The position numbers were made by a program, and so were the translations under genes. The notes below the pieces were generated by a model that had not been told where the DNA came from, did no database searches, and saw only the letters and a program-made list of their open reading frames with translations. From positions 1 to 10,659 of the forward strand of contig JAGHCC010000378.1 in the NCBI GenBank assembly GCA_021160685.1: a stretch of 10,659 nucleotides of DNA, written 5' to 3'. Below, piece by piece: positions 6,405 to 10,659 of the stretch (within the stretch, counting starts at the first letter, position 1; every line of letters starts with the position of its first letter). This stretch comes from Desulfobulbaceae bacterium. GTDB taxonomy: Bacteria; Desulfobacterota; Desulfobulbia; Desulfobulbales; SURF-16.

Positions 6405-7643
6405 ATGGAAACACTTCCCACGCTCGCCAGGATGAAGGGCCTGCTCGATAGCGTTCTGCGGATTTCTGAAATAATTAATAACCCAAGGCTCAGTTACAAC
6501 AAACGCATGGACCGGGTCCTGAAGATTGTCCTCGACTATCTCGGTGCCGAGCAGGGCTCAATCATGGTCCTTGAAAGGAAAAAGTTGGTCGTGCGGGCTG
6601 CCACCAGGCCGGAAATCATCGGCCTGAAGCAGGCGATTTCAGACGATTCCGTCGCCGGCAGTGTGGCAAAATACGGCGAGGCCCTTTTTATCCCGGACAT
6701 TAGCGTGGACAAACGCTTTAAGCAGCGGCAGGGTGATATCTACATAAAAAACTCTCTCCTTTCCGTACCGATTCTGCATGATGGGAAGGTGACCGGTGTT
6801 ATCAATATTACGGACAAGGCAGGCAGCAGCGATTTGCTGAAGGAGGATATCTCCTATCTGCTGCAGTTCAGCAGCATGATCCTCTGGTCCCTGGTGCAGC
6901 AGAACCTGCACAGGGAGGTACAAAAACAGCGGACAATCCTCCGGCGGAAGAACCGGGAACTTGACCGCCAGGAAGAGATGCGGTCCCAGCTTTCCAGGCT
7001 GCTGATTCATGATCTCAAAACGCCTCTTGCCGAGATCATTGCCAATCTCGATATTCTTTCCTACTCCATTGATGAAAATAACCGTGAATTCCTCGATGGA
7101 GCACGTCTCGGCTGTGACCGGGCCGTGCGCATGATTTCTAATCTGGTGACGATCGATAAAATCGAGGCGGATGGATTGATTCTTCTCAAGGAAGAGGTGC
7201 GTCCCCACGAACTGCTGGCCGAGTCTCTTTCCGGTATCAGGGGACTGGCACGGATAAAAAATATTGCCATTGTTGAAAAATGCGCTGAACTTCCCGCAAT
7301 CAATATTGACAGAATCCTGATCTTGAGGGTTTTGCAGAATATTCTGAGCAATGGCCTCAGTTATTCGGAAGCGGACTCAACGATTACCGCCGGTTGTCGC
7401 AGGGTGGGGGATAAAAAAGAGATCGAATTCTATATCGAGGATCAGGGCTCCGGTATTCCGGCGAGTCAACGGAGGGTGATTTTTGATAAATATGCCAGGA
7501 TAGCAAGAACCCATGATTTTCTCACCGGAAGCGGCCTGGGTCTTTATTTCTGCAAACTGGCGGTTGAGTGCCACCGGGGCATGATTGGCGTGGACAGTGA
7601 GTCGGGCCGAGGAAGCCGTTTCTTTTTTACCCTTCCTCTCTGA
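6405..7643 (+). CDS. Soluble GAF-domain sensor histidine kinase
   Basis: Encodes 412 residues with no membrane segment, so a cytoplasmic sensor. Order: short N-terminal helix; GAF domain (about 30-165: GSIMVLERKKLVVRAAT, SVAGSVAKYGEALFIPDI, SLLSVPILHDGKVTGVINITDK); charged coiled coil (about 166-195); HisKA with phospho-acceptor H202 in LIHDLKTPLAE; HATPase_c with N-box around N312/N316 (NILSNGLSYS), G1 box DQGSGIP (346-352), F-box IFDKYAR (359-365) and G2 box GSGLGLYFCK (375-384). All catalytic boxes look intact. It should autophosphorylate on H202 in response to a small ligand or redox signal at the GAF domain; the signal cannot be told from the sequence. The ATG at 6405 has a good ribosome binding site (AAAGGACG). 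The response regulator begins 21 bp after its stop codon and is the obvious partner. Confidence 0.92.
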   Translation: METLPTLARMKGLLDSVLRISEIINNPRLSYNKRMDRVLKIVLDYLGAEQGSIMVLERKKLVVRAATRPEIIGLKQAISDDSVAGSVAKYGEALFIPDISVDKRFKQRQGDIYIKNSLLSVPILHDGKVTGVINITDKAGSSDLLKEDISYLLQFSSMILWSLVQQNLHREVQKQRTILRRKNRELDRQEEMRSQLSRLLIHDLKTPLAEIIANLDILSYSIDENNREFLDGARLGCDRAVRMISNLVTIDKIEADGLILLKEEVRPHELLAESLSGIRGLARIKNIAIVEKCAELPAINIDRILILRVLQNILSNGLSYSEADSTITAGCRRVGDKKEIEFYIEDQGSGIPASQRRVIFDKYARIARTHDFLTGSGLGLYFCKLAVECHRGMIGVDSESGRGSRFFFTLPL

Positions 7644-7664
7644 TTTTCAGGCGGAAAACAACTT

Positions 7665-8831
7665 ATGAAAACAAAATCACCTGAAAAAATGAATTTTCTC
7701 ATAGTTGACGATATGGATAATATGCGCCGCTCGATTCGGGCCATGTTACAGATCATCAACTACGGCAAAAAAATTTATGAAGCTCCTAATGGTAAAGTGG
7801 CCTGGGAGATTCTTGGAGAGTACGGCGAGAAAATCGACTTTATAATCTGCGATGTTACCATGCCCGTGATGTCAGGCACGGAACTGCTGCATCGTATCCG
7901 TCTTGACAAAAAGCTGCGTGATATCCCCTTTCTGATAATTACCGCCGAAGCCAACATGGAGGTTGTGGCCGAGGCGGCGGAACATGATGTGGACGGTTAT
8001 CTGACCAAGCCTTTTGTCACCGCCTCCCTGGAGCATAAAATAAAAGAATTGCTTCACAAGGTTTTTCATCCTGATCCTTACATCATACATTTGCGCGCTT
8101 CACGCACGTTTGAGGAAAAAGGGAATCTGAAAAAAGCCATTGATGAGGCGCAAAAGGCCTTAAAAAACAATCCGCGCTCCTCCCGTCCCTATCGGGAGTT
8201 AGGCCGACTTTTTTTCAAAGATGGAAAAAAGAAGGAAAGTATAGATTTTTTCAAAAAAGCCATCAGGATCAACCGCCTGGATGTCAGCTCCTTCCATTTT
8301 CTCGGGCAGATTTATTACAGGCAGAAACAACTGGACAAGGCCATTCATTATTTTTCCAGGGCCATGCAAATCAGCCCCAGGGACTCAAAGCGGGCTCTCA
8401 AATTCGCCCGTCTTCTGTTACAGGAGGATAAAAAGACGGAAGCGGCTAAAGTCCTGCGGTTGCTGTTAAAACAGAACAGGTATGACAGTGTCATCCTGGA
8501 ACAGGTCGGCGGTCTGGCATTTGATCACTCCCTCCATAATCTCTCCATAAAATGTCTGGAGAGCATGTTAAAAAATGATCCAGACAGCCCTGTTCTTCAC
8601 AAAAAGCTGGGGATTATGCTGGAAAAAAAGGGATTTTTTCATAAGGCCGTCGCCCATCTTGAGCAGGCCGTGGAAAAAGGCGATGAGGACGATATAGACC
8701 TGTTTCTCAGCCTGGCCCGGGTTTATCTTGATCTGAAAAGAATTATTCTTGCCGAAAAATGGGCCGGCCAGGCCCGGCGTCTTGCCCCTGACAATGCAGA
8801 GGTCAAGAGGATCATGGACGCCTGTCTCTGA
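7665..8831 (+). CDS. Response regulator with receiver domain and TPR output domain
   Basis: Encodes 388 residues. The receiver domain covers about 9-130, with acidic pair D15/D16 (VDDMDN), phospho-acceptor D63 in ICDVTMP, T93 in IITAEA, and K115 in YLTKPF, a complete CheY-like set. The rest (about 143-380) is built from about six or seven tetratricopeptide repeats, for example EKGNLKKAIDEAQKALKNNP, GKKKESIDFFKKAIRINR, KQLDKAIHYFSRAMQISP and KGFFHKAVAHLEQAVEKG. No DNA-binding, cyclase or methyltransferase domain is present, so the output is presumably protein-protein contact. The partner is unknown. The kinase gene ends 21 bp upstream, so the two form a two-component pair, probably one transcript with arfB. 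The ribosome binding site is moderate (AGGCGGA, somewhat far from the ATG). It is the last gene of the plus-strand unit. Confidence 0.93.
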   Translation: MKTKSPEKMNFLIVDDMDNMRRSIRAMLQIINYGKKIYEAPNGKVAWEILGEYGEKIDFIICDVTMPVMSGTELLHRIRLDKKLRDIPFLIITAEANMEVVAEAAEHDVDGYLTKPFVTASLEHKIKELLHKVFHPDPYIIHLRASRTFEEKGNLKKAIDEAQKALKNNPRSSRPYRELGRLFFKDGKKKESIDFFKKAIRINRLDVSSFHFLGQIYYRQKQLDKAIHYFSRAMQISPRDSKRALKFARLLLQEDKKTEAAKVLRLLLKQNRYDSVILEQVGGLAFDHSLHNLSIKCLESMLKNDPDSPVLHKKLGIMLEKKGFFHKAVAHLEQAVEKGDEDDIDLFLSLARVYLDLKRIILAEKWAGQARRLAPDNAEVKRIMDACL

Positions 8832-8833
8832 AA

Positions 8834-8859
8834 GGGTGGGCAGTGGGCAGTGCCAACCC
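8834..8859 (+). terminator. Possible hairpin downstream of the response regulator
   Basis: GGGTGGGCA (8834-8842) and TGCCAACCC (8851-8859) form a stem with one mismatch and an 8-nt loop, just after the stop codon at 8831. A T-run (about 8872-8879) follows only after some 12 further bases, so this is at best an atypical terminator. The hairpin overlaps two tandem copies of TGGGCAG (8837-8850). Confidence 0.3.
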
Positions 8860-8895
8860 AACGAACGCCTTATTTTTTTGTAGTCTCGCAGAGGC

Positions 8896-8911
8896 ACTCA
8901 TTTTAATGAGT
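8896..8911. other. Short palindrome in the convergent spacer
   Basis: ACTCATT (8896-8902) and AATGAGT (8905-8911) are perfect inverted repeats around TT, forming a 16-bp near-palindrome in the region where the two transcription units converge. An operator or a small 3' hairpin are both possible; neither is supported further. Confidence 0.35.
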
Positions 8912-8932
8912 TATCTACTCAGATGCTTCCTT

Positions 8933-8969
8933 CCCTCTGCCCCTCTGCCCCTTTGTCCCTTTGTCCCTC
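8933..8969. repeat. 8-bp tandem repeat, about 4.6 copies
   Basis: Consecutive units CCCTCTGC, CCCTCTGC, CCCTTTGT, CCCTTTGT and a partial CCCTC run from 8933 to 8969, ending 9 bp before the stop codon of the membrane protein gene. The unit consensus is CCCTYTGY. The strand is strongly C/T-rich, and such arrays can vary in copy number by slippage. Confidence 0.8.
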
Positions 8970-8977
8970 AATACCAA

Positions 8978-10219
8978 TTACCCTTTTTGAATCTTGCGAG
9001 ACAGTGACGCAGCGCCCAGGAGAAGATCAAGGCCGGGAAGCCGGGCGCATGACGGCTCGCTGCAATCAACATGGCCGTGGAGATTGATGCCCTCGACAGC
9101 GGATCTGAGACTGCGGCTGATGGCACCGCCAGGATCCGGAGACAGACCAATACCCTTTCCGGCCAGAAAAACTGTGGAAACAAGCTGCTGATGTTGCCGG
9201 TAGTAGAATTCCAGGATTTGCTCCAAATTCGGCAGATACGGTTGCCACTGATCCACCGGCGTTTCTTCAAGTGAGTAAAGCCGGCGTGATGTGATAGATT
9301 TCCCGCTAACAAGGAGAGTGATAAGTTCTTGGGAATTTAACTTATAAGCAAGAAGAGACGGCCCACTCATCTTCTCAGAGGCCTCGGATAAGGCGGAAAG
9401 CAGAGCAAGGGCAAGAGGACAGTTCAGATCCGGCTTTTTTTTAAGCCCTCCCCATTCAAATTCTACATCCTGCCGCGGAAAAAGACAGGCAACAACAGAC
9501 ATTTTCTTTTCTTCACGGTTTCTGTGACGAATGAAAAACTGCAGCTCCTGCTGTTCCGGATCATAGGAGATATTTCGTTCCCGCAATTTGGCGATCACCG
9601 CCTTTTTCTGTCTCGATAGCCGGAGAAGAGGGAGAGTCAGAGCATGGATCTCGGCCCGCTCCGAGGAAAAAATGGCTACCAGACGCGTGGAGGAATCATC
9701 ATTTGCCTCAACCAGTAGTCTATTGACGGAATCAGGCCGCTTTTCAGGGTCCTTGATGATGTGGCCGTTCACACACTCAAGGATCCCGCTTTTTTCTCTG
9801 CAGCGCAGGCTGATCAGTTGTCTCTGTTCTCGGTACACAACCAAAATATCATCCCCGCCCTTTTTTCGTTTAAGCAAAAAGATCAGGCCAATAACGAGAC
9901 AACAACCCAGGCCCAGTCCAAGCCACATTGTTGCGGGAAAAGAAACGGAAACCGCCGGCTCGCCAGCTTCTTCCACGATCTGGGAGAGCGACGCATCATC
10001 TCGGGCAACAGGGGCAGGTTGTGGAGTACGTTCAATGAAGACCGGTTCCATGCGGACCGGCGCATCCTTGGGCCTTGGGGCGTTACGAGCCGCCTTGATC
10101 TCTTTCTGCAAGGGCTGCGCCGGACATTCGGGAATGATACTCAGAAAAAAAAGCAGCGGGACGACGACAAGCCAAAAACGTAGTCCAGGAGAATATGTAT
10201 GACATGGGGTCATAGGCAC
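8978..10219 (-). CDS. Membrane protein with PilM/GspL-like cytoplasmic domain, function unknown
   Basis: Encodes 413 residues. A hydrophobic segment at about 14-33 is a signal anchor or signal peptide, followed by a Pro/Ala/Lys-rich stretch (about 37-95). A second helix (about 97-117) ends in KRKK, so residues 118-413 should be cytoplasmic. That part resembles the actin-like fold of PilM, MshI and GspL: MSVVACLFPRQDVE, CPLALALLSAL, LAYKLNSQELITLLVSGKSITSRRLYSLE (the position of the DxGxxxT loop, but degenerate here) and LEQILEFYYRQHQQLVSTVFLAGKG. This similarity is by pattern, not by search. Membrane segments come before the domain, the reverse of GspL. The GTG at 10219, preceded by AAGGT, is slightly favoured over the ATG at 10213. 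It begins 8 bp after the PilZ gene ends, so a joint role is likely, perhaps in pilus or secretion function under cyclic di-GMP control. Confidence 0.75.
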   Translation of the reverse strand: MPMTPCHTYSPGLRFWLVVVPLLFFLSIIPECPAQPLQKEIKAARNAPRPKDAPVRMEPVFIERTPQPAPVARDDASLSQIVEEAGEPAVSVSFPATMWLGLGLGCCLVIGLIFLLKRKKGGDDILVVYREQRQLISLRCREKSGILECVNGHIIKDPEKRPDSVNRLLVEANDDSSTRLVAIFSSERAEIHALTLPLLRLSRQKKAVIAKLRERNISYDPEQQELQFFIRHRNREEKKMSVVACLFPRQDVEFEWGGLKKKPDLNCPLALALLSALSEASEKMSGPSLLAYKLNSQELITLLVSGKSITSRRLYSLEETPVDQWQPYLPNLEQILEFYYRQHQQLVSTVFLAGKGIGLSPDPGGAISRSLRSAVEGINLHGHVDCSEPSCARLPGLDLLLGAASLSRKIQKG

Positions 10220-10227
10220 CGACTACC

Positions 10228-10590
10228 TTATTCCGGTTTGACCGTGTGGGTCAGGATAAAATATTCAAGCTGAAATTTTTGTTTTTTTGTCAGGCGGGTA
10301 AATTCGACGTGGTATCTATTTTTTAAAAAGGGTTGATCAGGCTGATAATTGCTATTTTGGTCTGCATTGACGGAACGCGCCATTATTTTTCCCAGATAAA
10401 ACTCTTTGTCCCCGGCAAGGATCTCAATCTCAAAAGGCTCTCCCGGCCATTCTCCTCGGTCAACAGAGGAAAAGGAGAGACCTTCCGGGCTGATATCGAC
10501 CATCTGGCCGATCTTGGTGGCAGTCACCACATAGGTTCCGTGCACAGCCCTGTGACGTTGACTGGTTCGTCTCTCATGCCCACCAAACAT
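10228..10590 (-). CDS. PilZ-domain protein (probable cyclic di-GMP receptor)
   Basis: Encodes 120 residues from the ATG at 10590, consisting of little more than a PilZ domain. The cyclic di-GMP motif RxxxR is R8-T-S-Q-R12 and the second motif DxSxxG is D32-I-S-P-E-G37. Strand-rich segments follow (PFEIEILAGDKEFYLGKIMARSV, RYHVEFTRLTKKQKFQLEYFIL), the last being the helix typical of the PilZ C-terminus. Both motifs are complete, so ligand binding is expected. The reading frame is open further upstream to 10650, but AGGAG seven bases before the ATG at 10590 and the usual position of the RxxxR motif decide the shorter start. It is the first gene seen of a two-gene unit with the membrane protein; whatever lies upstream is outside the window. 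Confidence 0.9.
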   Translation of the reverse strand: MFGGHERRTSQRHRAVHGTYVVTATKIGQMVDISPEGLSFSSVDRGEWPGEPFEIEILAGDKEFYLGKIMARSVNADQNSNYQPDQPFLKNRYHVEFTRLTKKQKFQLEYFILTHTVKPE

Positions 10591-10659
10591 TTTATTCTCC
10601 TGAGTATTCCCCGGCCAGCCAATGACCAGCCTTTTCTTCGCCCCCGGCAAATGTATACA

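Noticed and set aside
8883..9002. 8-bp inverted pair GTCTCGCA (8883-8890) and TGCGAGAC (8995-9002) as ends of a mobile element
   Set aside because: The arms are short, no flanking direct repeat was found, and one arm is coding sequence for the protein C-terminus.
9588..10202. Plus-strand frame of 204 residues opposite the membrane protein gene
   Set aside because: Ser/Arg-rich, typical of an antisense shadow; the minus-strand frame has membrane helices and a domain pattern.
10652..10659. Palindrome TGTATACA at the right edge as an operator
   Set aside because: It is only 8 bp, at the window end, with no second half-site or promoter context to judge it.

Overview
The window looks like chromosomal DNA of a Gram-negative, delta-proteobacterial type of organism (Desulfobacterota such as Desulfobulbales is my best guess). 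This rests on the gene mix (PilZ and PilM-like membrane protein, soluble GAF histidine kinase, TPR response regulator, ArfB, a family of odd radical SAM proteins) and on moderate GC with AT-rich intergenic repeats. It is an inference from recall, not a database result. I see no tRNA, rRNA, CRISPR, phage or intact insertion sequence.

Layout. Positions 1-214 hold an inverted pair of palindromic GC-rich repeats and a candidate extended -10 promoter, followed by a plus-strand radical SAM gene (215-1141). A minus-strand block follows: htpG (3751-5613), a SprT-like/DUF2786 protein (2540-3658), a YdfG-type short-chain dehydrogenase (1769-2524, only 15 bp after the SprT-like gene), and an 86-residue protein of unknown function (1296-1556). 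The last gene has its own candidate promoter and a hairpin-rich leader of about 125 nt.

The divergent region 5614-5957 carries a 130-bp MITE-like element flanked by a perfect 9-bp direct repeat, and a near-consensus sigma-70 promoter pointing right. That promoter probably drives arfB (ribosome rescue hydrolase, 5958-6371), then a soluble GAF/histidine kinase (6405-7643) and a receiver-TPR response regulator (7665-8831), which are closely spaced and likely one transcription unit.

The right end is a minus-strand pair converging on that unit: a PilZ-domain protein (10228-10590) and, 8 bp later, a two-helix membrane protein whose cytoplasmic part resembles the actin-like PilM/MshI/GspL fold (8978-10219). 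Between the converging units is a 146-bp spacer with an 8-bp tandem repeat and several small palindromes.

Functionally the window mixes protein and translation quality control (HtpG, ArfB, SprT-like protease) with signalling (kinase/TPR regulator; PilZ/PilM-like pair). The strongest candidates for something undescribed are the PilZ plus inverted-topology PilM-like pair, the SprT-DUF2786 fusion, the CX4CX2C radical SAM enzyme, and the structured leader of the small unknown gene.
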